Below are positions 1 through 8,727 of a stretch of 61,090 nt of DNA, in pieces. Made by a program: the position numbers and the translations under genes. The notes beneath the pieces are model-generated. The model saw only the letters and a list, made by a program, of their open reading frames with translations. It searched no databases and had not been told where the DNA came from. The DNA is from Stutzerimonas stutzeri KOS6 (GTDB lineage Bacteria; Pseudomonadota; Gammaproteobacteria; Pseudomonadales; Pseudomonadaceae), in assembly GCF_000307775.2 (NCBI RefSeq), contig NZ_KK020676.1:2177471-2238560 (forward strand), read 5' to 3'. How positions within the stretch are numbered: position 1 is the first letter of the stretch; every line of letters starts with the position of its first letter.

Positions 1-259
1 CGGGATCAACGACCAGGGGCTACCCGTCATCGTCGTCTACCCTGAATATGCCACCAAGGAAAGCCTGCTGGTCGGTGGATCATTGAAGCAGGCGGTCAAG
101 AACCTGTGGGGAAATCTTCCCGTATTCCGGGATTCGATGAGCAAAATCCCTACGCTTCATGTCCCAATGAACAAGGAACTCATAAAAAAATCCTTGCAGG
201 ACGGCGAGTTCATGGTTGGGAGCATGAAGGCCCCAGGCATCTACAGGTACAACCCATAA
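1..259 (+). CDS. C-terminal part of a TIR-like (ThsB-type) protein, cut by window edge
   Basis: An open frame enters from the left edge (first full codon at base 2) and stops at TAA 257-259, giving about 85 residues. It contains a beta-strand-like segment LPVIVVYPEYA and a later LPVF, the kind of hydrophobic strand seen in TIR/ThsB-like (DUF1863) domains. The catalytic half is outside the window. The assignment leans on the neighbour 22 bp downstream, which looks like a macro-domain Thoeris effector; TIR plus TM-macro is the type II Thoeris gene pair. Without the N-terminal half this remains a probable call. Confidence 0.5.
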   Translation, partial: GINDQGLPVIVVYPEYATKESLLVGGSLKQAVKNLWGNLPVFRDSMSKIPTLHVPMNKELIKKSLQDGEFMVGSMKAPGIYRYNP

Positions 260-280
260 TCAATCGACATATCGGAGCGA

Positions 281-1129
281 ATGATCCACGTCATGGCGAA
301 GGTCAACTTTTTTGACAGGCGGGTCATCAAGAAATTCCTTGAGATCACCGCTGTCATCAGCGGTACGCTGTCATTCGTAGTTATTTTTGTTGACGTCCCT
401 ACCGAGTGGAAGCTGAAGGCTGGCTTGGCCTTCTTAGTAATACTGGCGCTCACCTACTTGGTGATATGGCTCTGGTCGAACAACCTGAATAGTATCGACA
501 TCAATGTCGAGGGCAGCGATGTCGCGATCAAGACTGGAGACATTTTCCAGCAGCCTGGATTGAAGGCAATCGCCTTCAATGAGTATTTCGACACGCAGGT
601 TGATAACAAGATAATTGGCGAGACTTCCCTCAACGGCGTTTTCATCCAGAAGCATCTCGGCGTCCCACTCTCCGAACTGGACCGCCACATCGAGGAATAC
701 GCTTTTGATATCAGCGAAGTGCTGGATGAGAACGAGGCCAGGAAACAGGGGAAGAAGAAAAGATATCAGATAGGCACGATCTGCCTGTACAAGGACTACC
801 TCCTGACCGCGTTCTCCAAGTTCGACGAGAACAACAAGGCGCTGCTAACGATGCCGGAGTACCTTGAGTTTCTCATCAATTTCTGGGACAAGGTAAACAA
901 CGTCTACGCCCAGCAAAGCGTATCGACCACAATCTTCGGTTCGGGAATCACGCGAATCAAAGGACACAAGAACATTTCCGACGAGGATCTCCTGAAGATA
1001 ATGCTGTGGACGTTCAGGATCAGCGAAATGCGATTCAAGTATCCCGCGAAGCTGACCATCGTGATCCACAAAGATAAGATTGACCAGATCAATCTTCTTG
1101 ACATTAAATCCGCTAGGAACGGCGTGTAA
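281..1129 (+). CDS. TM-macro domain effector resembling Thoeris ThsA (type II)
   Basis: This is a 282-residue protein. Two hydrophobic segments (about residues 20-38 and 47-66) form an N-terminal membrane anchor. A macro-like domain follows, with the hallmark run IKTGDIF, then AFNEYFDT and a SLNG loop (about residues 83-120). In type II Thoeris the TIR partner makes a histidine-ADP-ribose signal that binds the macro domain and triggers the membrane effector. Gene order (TIR-like gene immediately upstream, same strand, 21-bp gap) fits this. Start: ATG 281 has GGAG only a few bases upstream; ATG 293 is an alternative. The function is inferred from domain order, not proven. Confidence 0.65.
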   Translation: MIHVMAKVNFFDRRVIKKFLEITAVISGTLSFVVIFVDVPTEWKLKAGLAFLVILALTYLVIWLWSNNLNSIDINVEGSDVAIKTGDIFQQPGLKAIAFNEYFDTQVDNKIIGETSLNGVFIQKHLGVPLSELDRHIEEYAFDISEVLDENEARKQGKKKRYQIGTICLYKDYLLTAFSKFDENNKALLTMPEYLEFLINFWDKVNNVYAQQSVSTTIFGSGITRIKGHKNISDEDLLKIMLWTFRISEMRFKYPAKLTIVIHKDKIDQINLLDIKSARNGV

Positions 1130-1235
1130 TTTCCAATAGCGGTTCGGAACGAGCCTGCTTCTCATAGGTGCTGACTGGATAGGTGCTGTACCAACAGCAC
1201 AGCGCCCCGCCGCGATGGGCGGGGCGCTGCGGCGG

Positions 1236-1550
1236 TCACGCCGCCTGGGGCTTGCTGCGCGACCAGATCAGGTCGTGCGTGCCGTCCTCGCCTTCGATCA
1301 GGCGGGCATAGACCGGAGCCGGGAACGAAGGATCGTCGAGGGTCACGGACTTGTATTCCCGCCCGGCCTCGCTGGTCTTGTTCCATGCCGCGCCGATGTC
1401 GTGGCTGGCGGCCTGGAGGCGGAAATCGGGGGCGTTCTCGCTGCTGCCCTTGTCGTTGGGAACCAGCTTGACCTTGACGTTGAGCGTCAGGGTGCGAAGC
1501 GTGCCGGTGAAGCCGTCTTTGTCGGTGGTGAAGGTGCCGATGTTGGCCAT
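1236..1550 (-). CDS. DUF736 family protein
   Basis: A 104-residue protein beginning MANIGTF with a following [11 protein letters not shown], typical of the DUF736 family. It is a small, predicted cytoplasmic protein of unknown function found almost only on conjugative plasmids and integrative elements of proteobacteria. The start at 1550 is preceded on the minus strand by a good Shine-Dalgarno (AGGAGAAAA). The D-x-W-S-R ending and full length suggest it is intact. It marks the left part of the element backbone and is followed upstream by a long non-coding stretch. Confidence 0.85.
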   Translation of the reverse strand: MANIGTFTTDKDGFTGTLRTLTLNVKVKLVPNDKGSSENAPDFRLQAASHDIGAAWNKTSEAGREYKSVTLDDPSFPAPVYARLIEGEDGTHDLIWSRSKPQAA

Positions 1551-2367
1551 GATGTTTTCTCCTTTCGGTTGAACAAGGTTCGCGCCCATCGCGTCCTTGT
1601 TGTGATCCGGCCGGCGGGGGACGGGCTGGCTGCACCGCTTGCGGTCGCAACGCAGTGGAGAGCCGGGAGGCGAAAAGAATTTGGCCCGCGAGGAATGCGC
1701 GCAGCGCAGGGGAAATTGTTTTCGCCGGACGGTTGCAGCCATGAAGCCCGAGGCGCAGCCGCGCCACCGCCAGGATTCACAACGAGACAAGGACGGCCTT
1801 GGGCCGGACCGCTCCGAAAGGAGATGGGGCCGGCTCGGCATCCCCGCACGAAGGCTTCTCCGGCTCGCCCACTGACGCGGGCCAGGTCAACCACCCGACG
1901 ACAGGCGAGAACGCCCCCGCCGCACCTTGCGGCGCCGCTCTTGAGGCGTGGCGTGGAAGCTCCATAGCGATGCCGGGCGGGTTGTCCGTGAACCGTCCTT
2001 CGTGACGTGATGGGCAGGAACCGCCAGCGTTGAGGACGGCACGCACCTGCACAACCTGCCGCAGCGAGCGCCAGCGTGTTCGCCAGCGCCCCGCCCATCG
2101 CGGCGGGGCGCTGGCCGGGCCGATCCGGCGCAGCCGGTTCGGCGTCATCGAGGGGCGCCAAGCATCGCGCGGCGGGGATAGCCCGCAGGACTTTCCCCTG
2201 GAGGCAAGCGAAGCGCGCAGCGCCGCAGGCGCGAAGGCGTGAGGGATTGAAGCCGAATGGCTGTGACGGCAAAGGCGGCACGGGGCGCAGCCCGAAAGCC
2301 CGGCGGCGCAGTGCGCCGACACGCCCAGGCTGTTCTATATTTTCAGGAAGCAATCGAAGACAAGCCC
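1551..2367. other. Long non-coding, GC-rich stretch of the mobile element
   Basis: About 800 bp with no convincing gene. Open frames here are arginine/proline-rich by-products of high GC. It includes one copy of the 120-bp direct repeat (2118-2237) and a version of the recurrent motif AAGCGAAGCGCGCAG. It probably holds the promoter of the DUF736 gene on the minus strand and that of the acetyltransferase on the plus strand; no clear boxes could be picked by eye. Confidence 0.6.
2118..2237 (+). repeat. 120-bp direct repeat, copy 1
   Basis: Matches 6618-6737 with about 4 mismatches over 120 bases (at 2145, 2190, 2224 and 2225), exactly 4500 bp apart and in the same orientation. It lies in non-coding DNA on the left of the ParB/DUF932 block; copy 2 lies on the right. 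No terminal inverted repeats or transposase are visible. Confidence 0.9.
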
Positions 2368-2886
2368 ATGACCCTCCAGCTCCGACACGAAACCCCGGAC
2401 GACATTGCCGCCATCGAGGCCGTGACCATCGCCGCGTTCGCTGATGCACCACACACCAGCCACACCGAGCAATTCATCGTGCGCGCCTTGCGTGCCGCCA
2501 ACGAACTGACGCTTTCCATCGTGGCCGAAGAACATGGGCGCGTCGTCGGTCACGTCGCGCTGTCGCCAGTAACGATCACCCATGAGCACGGGCGAAAGAC
2601 CGAGGGCTGGTATGGGTTGGGGCCGATCTCCGTCCTGCCGCCAAGGCAGGGGCAAGGCATCGGTTCGCGCCTGATGGAACAGGCGCTGTCTGAACTGCGG
2701 GCTATGCAGGCCGCAGGCTGCGTGCTGCTGGGCGATCCAACGTACTACACGCGCTTTGGCTTCCAGGCCCATGCGGGCTTGCAACTGCCGGGCGTGCTGC
2801 CCGGCCATTTCATGGCGCTGGCCCTGCATGGGACAGTGCCGGAAGGCATCGCGCACTACAGCGATGCCTTCAACGCCGCCGCCTGA
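2368..2886 (+). CDS. GNAT family N-acetyltransferase (YhbS-like)
   Basis: A 172-residue acetyltransferase. The acetyl-CoA-binding motif A appears as ISVLPPRQGQGIGSRLM (about residues 91-107; Q/RxxGxG/A pattern), preceded by GHVALSPV, and followed by LLGDPTYYTRFGF typical of the YhbS-like subgroup. The start ATG 2368 opens the conserved MTLQLRHETPDDIAAIE; an in-frame ATG at 2257 would add low-complexity residues with no family similarity. The acceptor substrate is unknown. It is alone on the plus strand between minus-strand backbone genes, and looks like cargo. Confidence 0.85.
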   Translation: MTLQLRHETPDDIAAIEAVTIAAFADAPHTSHTEQFIVRALRAANELTLSIVAEEHGRVVGHVALSPVTITHEHGRKTEGWYGLGPISVLPPRQGQGIGSRLMEQALSELRAMQAAGCVLLGDPTYYTRFGFQAHAGLQLPGVLPGHFMALALHGTVPEGIAHYSDAFNAAA

Positions 2887-3080
2887 GCCAGCGCGAAGGC
2901 GGCGGCGTTTTAATTCGGCTATTGGGCCTTGAACACCGGGCGCGGCCACTGTCGCACCCGGATTTCGCGTCCACCGCGCCCAGGGCGCGGTGCTGATCGC
3001 GGTTATTCCTTCGTCTCGGTGCGCCACCACACAAAGCGAAGCGCCCCGGTCGAGGCCGGGGCGCTTGCCTTCAGCGCGGG

Positions 3081-5132
3081 TCAAGCGGCCAGCGCCTCGG
3101 CGGGTTCATCCGCCATTGCTTCGGCATCCTCCGGGGCTTCCTGCTCCGAGCTTTCCTCCTGCGCGGCATCCTGCGGGCTTGCGGCCTTGAAGATAGCGGG
3201 CATCCAGCCCGTGCCATCGGCCAGCCGCTCGGCCTCGCTGGCAATGTCGGCCTTCTTGAGTTTCGCCAGCCGGGTGACGGATTCCGGTGCAAACGCGCCC
3301 ACGGCATCCAGAATCACAGCCTTGGAAACGTGCTTGAAGTAGCCTTCTGCGGTCGGCTTCCACCATGCGGCCATGTCGAGGCCCACGGCCTGCGCCAGTT
3401 CCTCGCCGGGCTGGTGCGGCGTGGCACGGGGCGTCACCACGTCCACCGTGGAAGCCACGCACACGGCCAGCAGCCGCACCAGTTCGTCTTGCGACTTCGC
3501 CAGCAGCGCGGCGAACAGTTCGGCGCTGTCCTCCGGCAAGGCTTCGCCGGCTACCTGTTGCAGTTCGCGCAGCGCCACGGCGGCAGGCGATTCCGGCCAG
3601 TCCGGGGCCATGCCTTCCAGCCGGTCTTGCGCCGTGAGGCGCACGCCCAGCGGCAGGTCGTGGCCGTAGTGGCTGTCCTGCAAGACGGTCTGCACCATGC
3701 CATGCACCAGCGCGGCGAGCGCGACGTGCGGATGCCGGGCGACTTCGATTTGCAGCGCGGCGGTGCGGTGGGCGCTCAACCGCTGCGCCAGCCGGTCGGA
3801 CAGGCTCGCGGCCTTGGGCTGCTCGGCGTCCTCGCCTTCGTCGTCGTTCCCGGCTTCGCCTTCTGCGCTGCCGAAACCCTGCCGCAAGCGCTCCAGCGTG
3901 CGCAGCGCCTTGGCTTCGGCTTCGCGCAGCAGCCCGCGATGAATCACGGCTTCTCCCTCACGGTCGAGCGTGACGATGGCACCGGCCACGGCGCGCACGT
4001 CCGGGGCGTAGCCCTGCAAGGCTTCCTCTACGGCTTGCAGTTCCCCGGCGACCTGTTCACGGCGCGGTTCCAGCGCTTCGGTCTTGTCCTCGTCCTCGGC
4101 GTCGTAGGCTTCTTCCAGTTCGGCGTCGATCTTGTCGAGGCGGCTTTGCAGCGAGGCAATGCGGCGGGCTTCGCGGGCGGTCGGTTCGCGGCGCTGGCGC
4201 GGCGCGTTCTGGAATGCCTGCCGCTCGGCGTAGCTCATGTGCGGCACGGCTTCCACCCACGCCCAACCCTCGGCGCGCACGTTCCCGGCCAGCGCATCCA
4301 GCTTGCCGCGCACCAGCGTTTCCAGCAGCGCTGCGTCGGTCAGGTAGGTTCCGGCATCGCCTTCCGCGAACAGGTCGCGGCGGATGCCGCCGCCCGCCGC
4401 CGTGTAGGCGTCCAGCCCGACGAAGCGCACCAGCGCGTGCGTGGCGTCGATTTCGCGCTCGGTCAGGCGCTCGCGCAGCTTGGACGGGCTGCGCTGCCAT
4501 TCCGGCGCACCATAGAACGCGGCTTCCTGCGCGGCGTGGTCGTCGGTGATGGTCAAGGCCATCAACTGTTCCAGCGTCACGCTGCCGGCGCGATAGTCGG
4601 TCATCAGGCGCGGCGAGACGTTCGCCAGCTTCAAGCGGCGCTGCACCACCAGCGGGGTCACGCCGAAGTCGGCGGCAATGTCTTCCACCGGGCGACCTTC
4701 CTTGACCAGCGCGGCGAAGGCCGCGAACTGGTCGGCGGGGTGCATGGCCTCGCGCTGGACGTTCTCCGCGAGGCTGACGGTGCGGGCGGAAGCATCGGCC
4801 ACCAGCAGGCACGGCACTTCGTAGTCGGCGGGGATGCGCTTCTTCTTCGCCAGCAGCTTCAAGGCGGCCAGGCGGCGGTCGCCTGCGACGACTTCGTATG
4901 GCTCCCCATCGGCGGCGAGGATGACGATCAGGTTTTGCAGCAGGCCGATGCGGGCAATGCTCGCGGCCAGTTCGGGGATGGACTGGCGTGGGGTCGTGCG
5001 GGCGTTGCGCTTGGAGCGGCGCGGCAGCAACTGCGAGAGGGGAACCAAGATCAGGTTCTTGGTCGGGTCGGCCACTTCCAGCGGTGCGGCGGCTTCGATG
5101 GCGACGGCTTCGGTTTTGAGTACGGCGTTCAT
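3081..5132 (-). CDS. ParB/RepB/Spo0J family partition-like protein
   Basis: A 683-residue protein. An N-terminal ParB nuclease-like domain (about residues 30-130) has IGLLQNLIV, the box VVAGDRRLAALKLL and SLAENVQREAMHP, followed by a KorB/Spo0J-like HTH (DIAADFGVTPLVVQRRLKLA). The long C-terminal part is acidic and alanine-rich with a coiled-coil-like stretch (about residues 330-400). Large ParB homologues like this are backbone genes of integrative elements and plasmids, thought to act in stability or regulation rather than true segregation. No parA is adjacent. Start ATG 5132; an upstream in-frame extension to 5252 lacks similarity. It shares orientation with the DUF932 gene 80 bp upstream. 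Confidence 0.85.
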   Translation of the reverse strand: MNAVLKTEAVAIEAAAPLEVADPTKNLILVPLSQLLPRRSKRNARTTPRQSIPELAASIARIGLLQNLIVILAADGEPYEVVAGDRRLAALKLLAKKKRIPADYEVPCLLVADASARTVSLAENVQREAMHPADQFAAFAALVKEGRPVEDIAADFGVTPLVVQRRLKLANVSPRLMTDYRAGSVTLEQLMALTITDDHAAQEAAFYGAPEWQRSPSKLRERLTEREIDATHALVRFVGLDAYTAAGGGIRRDLFAEGDAGTYLTDAALLETLVRGKLDALAGNVRAEGWAWVEAVPHMSYAERQAFQNAPRQRREPTAREARRIASLQSRLDKIDAELEEAYDAEDEDKTEALEPRREQVAGELQAVEEALQGYAPDVRAVAGAIVTLDREGEAVIHRGLLREAEAKALRTLERLRQGFGSAEGEAGNDDEGEDAEQPKAASLSDRLAQRLSAHRTAALQIEVARHPHVALAALVHGMVQTVLQDSHYGHDLPLGVRLTAQDRLEGMAPDWPESPAAVALRELQQVAGEALPEDSAELFAALLAKSQDELVRLLAVCVASTVDVVTPRATPHQPGEELAQAVGLDMAAWWKPTAEGYFKHVSKAVILDAVGAFAPESVTRLAKLKKADIASEAERLADGTGWMPAIFKAASPQDAAQEESSEQEAPEDAEAMADEPAEALAA

Positions 5133-5212
5133 GGTGATAACTCCTATCGGTTCAGGGATGCAGCAGCGAGAGAAGCGGCAAGGGCTGCTGCCTGCCCCTG
5201 CCGCGTGGGGGT

Positions 5213-6037
5213 TCAGGCTTTCAACTGGCGCAGGCCATCGGCCAGCAGCCACAGGGCGCGGTTCAGGCGCACGCTTTGGTCAATGCCCTGCACGGGCCGG
5301 GTGGTCTGACGGCGGCCATTCGCGGCGCGGGCGGACAGGCCGCCTTTGGTCAAGTTCTCCTGCGTGCGGTTGAACACGCTCCACAGGTCGCGGCGGTCGT
5401 CGTCATGGCGGCGCGGCATCAGGATTTGCGATTCCGTGATGGGCGCGGGCTTGTCTTCGTCGTACTTCAACGCCAGCGCAGCGCGGGCGAACACTTCCGA
5501 TTCCCCGGCGTCCAGCGTGATGGCGCGCATGGCATCGCGGGATTCCTGCGCCCGATCGAAGCCGTGCAGGACTTCGTAAGCGCCTTCGATGACGTGCCCG
5601 GCTACGTCGCCCTTGTGCGGCACGCGCACGTCGGCCACGGTGTCGCCGCAGACAAGGCCATTGCTGCAAACGAAGCGGAACATCCCGGCCAGCATCTGAT
5701 AGCTGCTGGTGCCGTCATGGGAGTTCAGGAGGATGATTTCGTTGGCCTCGCGGCCGTTGATCTGGCTGGCGTGGCGCAGCCGGATCATGTGCTTGGTGTA
5801 GTCGCGGCGGTCTTCGTGGCGCACGCGGGTTTGCGTCACCATGAAAGGCTCGAAGCCTTCCCCGCGCAGTTCTTGCAGCACGGTCGCGGTGGGGATGTAG
5901 CTGTACCGCTCGGAGCGGCTTTCGTGCGGGGCGTCCGCGAAGATGGACGGGGCCACCCTGCGGATTTGGTCATCGGACAGCGGGTAATCGCTGCGCAGTG
6001 CCGGGGAGCGGGAAGCGAAACGGGATGCGAGTTGCAT
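5213..6037 (-). CDS. DUF932 domain-containing protein
   Basis: A 274-residue protein beginning MQLASRFASRSPALRSDYPLS, with the typical DUF932 segment YSYIPTATVLQELR ... FEPFMVTQTRVR ... HMIRLRH and the block EIILLNSHDGTSSYQMLAGMFRFVCSNGLV. The family is common on plasmids and conjugative elements; no biochemical role is established. The start at 6037 has AGGAGAAAG just upstream on the minus strand. It likely forms a transcription unit with the ParB-like gene downstream. Confidence 0.85.
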   Translation of the reverse strand: MQLASRFASRSPALRSDYPLSDDQIRRVAPSIFADAPHESRSERYSYIPTATVLQELRGEGFEPFMVTQTRVRHEDRRDYTKHMIRLRHASQINGREANEIILLNSHDGTSSYQMLAGMFRFVCSNGLVCGDTVADVRVPHKGDVAGHVIEGAYEVLHGFDRAQESRDAMRAITLDAGESEVFARAALALKYDEDKPAPITESQILMPRRHDDDRRDLWSVFNRTQENLTKGGLSARAANGRRQTTRPVQGIDQSVRLNRALWLLADGLRQLKA

Positions 6038-6813
6038 GGTCTTTCTCCTGACAAAAAGAGGTTTGCTGTTCACACCGCACACCGGATTCCTAGATTCGGA
6101 AGCCCAGCCTTTCGGCTGTTCGGTGCGGTCGGCACGAGGAACCCGGTTGGCCCTGTTGCCACCGTCTTTCCTGAGTTCATCGCCCGCGACGGTCAGGAGC
6201 GCGCGGACGGGGGCCGTCAAGGAGAAAAGCGCAGGGTTGGTGCGGCCCGCAGGCGAAGCCGAGGACACGGCCCTGCGCGCCTTGACGGCACACGGCCGCG
6301 GGCTACAGTCGCGGACAAGGTGATGGAGTCAGGGAAGACGGCTGGACATGGCAACGGCCATCCCACACGCCGACCGCACGGCAAGCGAAGCGCGCAGGCC
6401 CGAAGCTGGAAGCCGGGCCGGAGGCGTCAGCCGAGCGGAGCGAGGGAACGATGGAAGCCCGTCAGGGGCGAGACGCCGCAGGCGGCTCGATGCGCCACGC
6501 GCACGACAGCGCGACCGGCCATGCTTCTTGGCCGGGGACGCACAGCCTTCAAGGCTCGATGCACAAGCTCATGCGCCAGTCATCGGGAAACAGGTTCGAC
6601 AGCGACTACTGTGGTCTGGCCGATCCGGCGCAGCCGGTTCGGCGGCATCGAGGGGCGCCAAGCATCGCGCGGCGGGGATAGCCCGCAGGGCTTTCCCCTG
6701 GAGGCAAGCGAAGCGCGCAGCGCACCAGGCGCGAAGGTATCGGCAACGGGCGCAGCAGAAAAAAAGGTGCGCCGCCCCCGCAGGAACGACGCACCGAAGG
6801 CAGCGCGGCGCGA
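6038..6813. other. Non-coding, repeat-bearing stretch of the mobile element
   Basis: About 775 bp without a supportable gene. It holds copy 2 of the 120-bp direct repeat (6618-6737) and another member of the recurring AAGCGAAGCGCGCAGGCCCG / GGGCCGGAGGCGTCAG motif family (around 6387-6430). The DUF932 promoter should lie near its left end. Frames that cross it are arginine/glycine-rich artefacts of GC content. Confidence 0.6.
6618..6737 (+). repeat. 120-bp direct repeat, copy 2
   Basis: Partner of 2118-2237 (about 97% identical by eye, same orientation, 4500 bp apart). The two copies flank the acetyltransferase, ParB and DUF932 genes. Confidence 0.9.
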
Positions 6814-7206
6814 TCAGTTCGCCGCCGGCGCCGTCATCGACTGCAACTGGTCGATCACGCCAGGCTCAACGAACACGCAAGCCTGCTCGTCCGCGATCGG
6901 CACGTTGAACACCTGCGCGAACACCGTGCGCCGCAGATGGGCCAGGCGGCCCGTGCGATATGCCTGCTCGGGCTTCATGCGGCCACCGGCCTGCGAGCCG
7001 CTGCGCTGCGGATCGCATTCGACCAGCGCGACAAAGCCGTCGTCGGACAGTTTCTGATGCTCGGGGCAAAGCCCCCAGCCGGTTGCCGTATGGCGCTCCA
7101 TGCTCGCGCGCAGGCGCTTGTCCAACAGGACGGCGCCGGTATCGAACGCTGTGCCGCAGACCAAGCAAACGTGCTGTTCGAGGGAAACGTGTGATTTGTC
7201 GTGCAT
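6814..7206 (-). CDS. Hypothetical protein of the element backbone with a CxxC motif
   Basis: A 130-residue, probably cytoplasmic protein. A CLVCGTAFDTG motif near residue 14 and a later GLCPEH could form a small metal-binding knuckle. I do not recognise a named family. The minus-strand leader just upstream of its ATG (7206) is closely shared with the leader of the RadC-like gene, including a CGGGC/GCCCG stem-loop and the ribosome-binding site, which suggests common regulation. The length and the start context look intact. Confidence 0.6.
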   Translation of the reverse strand: MHDKSHVSLEQHVCLVCGTAFDTGAVLLDKRLRASMERHTATGWGLCPEHQKLSDDGFVALVECDPQRSGSQAGGRMKPEQAYRTGRLAHLRRTVFAQVFNVPIADEQACVFVEPGVIDQLQSMTAPAAN

Positions 7207-7382
7207 GACTGTTCTCCGGTTGCACGGGCGGAATTGCCCGGAACCGTCGCCAGCACGGCGCAGCGCAGCAGTCAGGGGTCAAGGACGGCCACGGGCCGCA
7301 AGCGTGCTGGCACGCGCCGCCCTTGACGGCGAGAACGCCGTGATACGGTGAAGGGACACAGCAAGACCGCCCCCAACCCGAC
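7207..7382 (-). repeat. Repeated leader region, copy 1
   Basis: About 175 bp immediately upstream of the gene at 6814-7206. It is strongly similar to 7994-8169 upstream of the RadC-like gene. Shared blocks include GGCGGAATTGCCCGGAACCG, CCAGCACGGCGCAGCGC and CGGCGAGAACGCCGTGATAC (plus-strand spelling). On the minus strand this gives a CGGGC-AATTCC-GCCCG hairpin followed by a GGAG ribosome-binding site and the ATG. Confidence 0.8.
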
Positions 7383-7483
7383 ACCACCACACCTGTTTTT
7401 GGCAAGTGCGTAGCACGCGCAGGCCCGCGAGGGCCGGAGTTGCGCCGCCGGGCGCAGCAAAAAGGGGGCCGAAGCCCCCTCAG

Positions 7484-7993
7484 TCAAATCAGGCCGCGTT
7501 CGGCGAAGGACGTGGTGCTGCCGCCCGCCACGACGATGTGATCCAGCGTGCGGACGTCCACCAACGCCAGCGCCTCCTTGAGTCGCTGGGTCAGCACCTT
7601 GTCGGCGCCGCTCGGCTCGGGATTTCCGCTCGGGTGGTTGTGCGAAACGATGACCGCCGCCGCATTGAGCCGCAGCGCCTCCTTGACCAGCTCGCGCGGA
7701 TACACCGATGCGCTGTCGATGGTGCCGCGGAACATCTCCGCGTACTCGATCAGGCGATGCTGCGTATCGAGGAACAGCACCGCGAACACTTCGTGCTCGA
7801 AGCCAGCCAGCTTGGCGCGCAGGTACTCCTTGACTGCCGCCGGCGAACTGAACGAGGCACCACGCTGCATCTTCTGCTCGATGGCGTGGCGCGCGGCCTC
7901 CAAAATCTGGTCTGCCGTCGCCAGCAGGTAGCGGCCCTGTGCGTCACGCACCATCAGCGAGGCATCGAACGAGGAAAAGGACAGTTGCGACAT
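7484..7993 (-). CDS. RadC-like JAB-domain protein
   Basis: A 169-residue protein with the JAB/MPN metal-binding signature HNHPSGNPEPSGAD (about residues 116-129) and the preceding LNAAAVIVSHN, as in RadC-family proteins. It lacks the N-terminal helix-hairpin-helix part of chromosomal RadC (about 220 residues), as is usual for the short versions on integrative elements. Despite the historical name, a DNA-repair role is not established; a metalloprotease/DNA-processing role is possible. The start ATG 7993 has a GGAG site and shares its leader with the neighbouring backbone gene. Confidence 0.85.
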   Translation of the reverse strand: MSQLSFSSFDASLMVRDAQGRYLLATADQILEAARHAIEQKMQRGASFSSPAAVKEYLRAKLAGFEHEVFAVLFLDTQHRLIEYAEMFRGTIDSASVYPRELVKEALRLNAAAVIVSHNHPSGNPEPSGADKVLTQRLKEALALVDVRTLDHIVVAGGSTTSFAERGLI

Positions 7994-8169
7994 GATCGTG
8001 CTCCGGTTGCTCGGGCGGAATTGCCCGGAACCGTGGCCAGCACGGCGCAGCGCAAGCAGTCAGGGGTCGCAGACGGCCGCCAGGACGCAAGCGCGCACAA
8101 GCGCGCGCCGCCCTTGACGGCGAGAACGCCGTGATACGGTGAAGGGAACAGCAAGACCGCCCACACCCC
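7994..8169 (-). repeat. Repeated leader region, copy 2
   Basis: Second copy of the leader described at 7207-7382, directly upstream of the RadC-like gene. The remaining bases to 8439 contain another motif of the AAGCGGAGCGCGCAGGCCC family (around 8200) and no gene. Confidence 0.8.
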
Positions 8170-8439
8170 GCCCACTGCACACAGTCGGCTTTTGGGGCAA
8201 GCGGAGCGCGCAGGCCCTCAAGGGCCGGAGGCGTCAGGGATCAAGCCGGATGGCCGCGATTCGGCACGAAGCGCGGGGCGCAGCCCGCGAGCCCGACGGC
8301 GGTACGCCGGTACGCGATGAAGACTGTCAGATAAAATAAATAAGCATCGCGTCGACGAAAGATTCCCGTGCAGCGAAGCTATTTTTTCTTTGCTGCGATC
8401 ATTCATGGCTCACAGCTTTGACACGACCGGAGATACGGC

Positions 8440-8727
8440 ATGACTTTCAAAGCGGACAAATACAACCGATCGGTCAGCCTGAACTGCCCGACATGCGGTA
8501 GCACTGAGTTTTCGCACGATGGCGCTGATGGGCAGACGAGCGAGCTGTTCACTTGTGGCAACTGTGGGCTGCAGATTTCCAAGGATGATCTCATCAGAGC
8601 CAACGACGAGAACGTGCAAGCGCATGCCAAAGAGATCGGACAAGCCGTCGTCAAGGATCTTCAGAAGGAACTGCACGAATCGCTGAAGAGGGCATTCCGC
8701 GGCAGCAAGAACATCAAGATCCGATGA
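8440..8727 (+). CDS. Zinc-ribbon protein (ECs_2282-like)
   Basis: A 95-residue protein with two paired cysteine motifs, LNCPTCGS and FTCGNCGL (about residues 15-45), forming a zinc ribbon, followed by a charged helical tail ending in GSKNIKIR. The layout resembles the small ECs_2282-type putative zinc-binding proteins of enteric prophages and islands. The stop overlaps the start of the next gene (ATGA-type overlap at 8724-8727), so the two are translationally coupled. Function unknown; DNA or RNA binding is a guess. It starts the cargo region of the element. Confidence 0.65.
   Translation: MTFKADKYNRSVSLNCPTCGSTEFSHDGADGQTSELFTCGNCGLQISKDDLIRANDENVQAHAKEIGQAVVKDLQKELHESLKRAFRGSKNIKIR

Noticed and set aside
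3330..5309. Long plus-strand open frame opposite the ParB-like gene
   Set aside because: Antisense of a clear ParB-domain gene; composition is Arg/Gly/Ala/Val-rich with no family motif. High GC creates such frames.
5276..7057. 593-codon plus-strand frame across the DUF932 gene and the repeat region
   Set aside because: Antisense to DUF932 and then non-coding repeat DNA; no recognisable domain.
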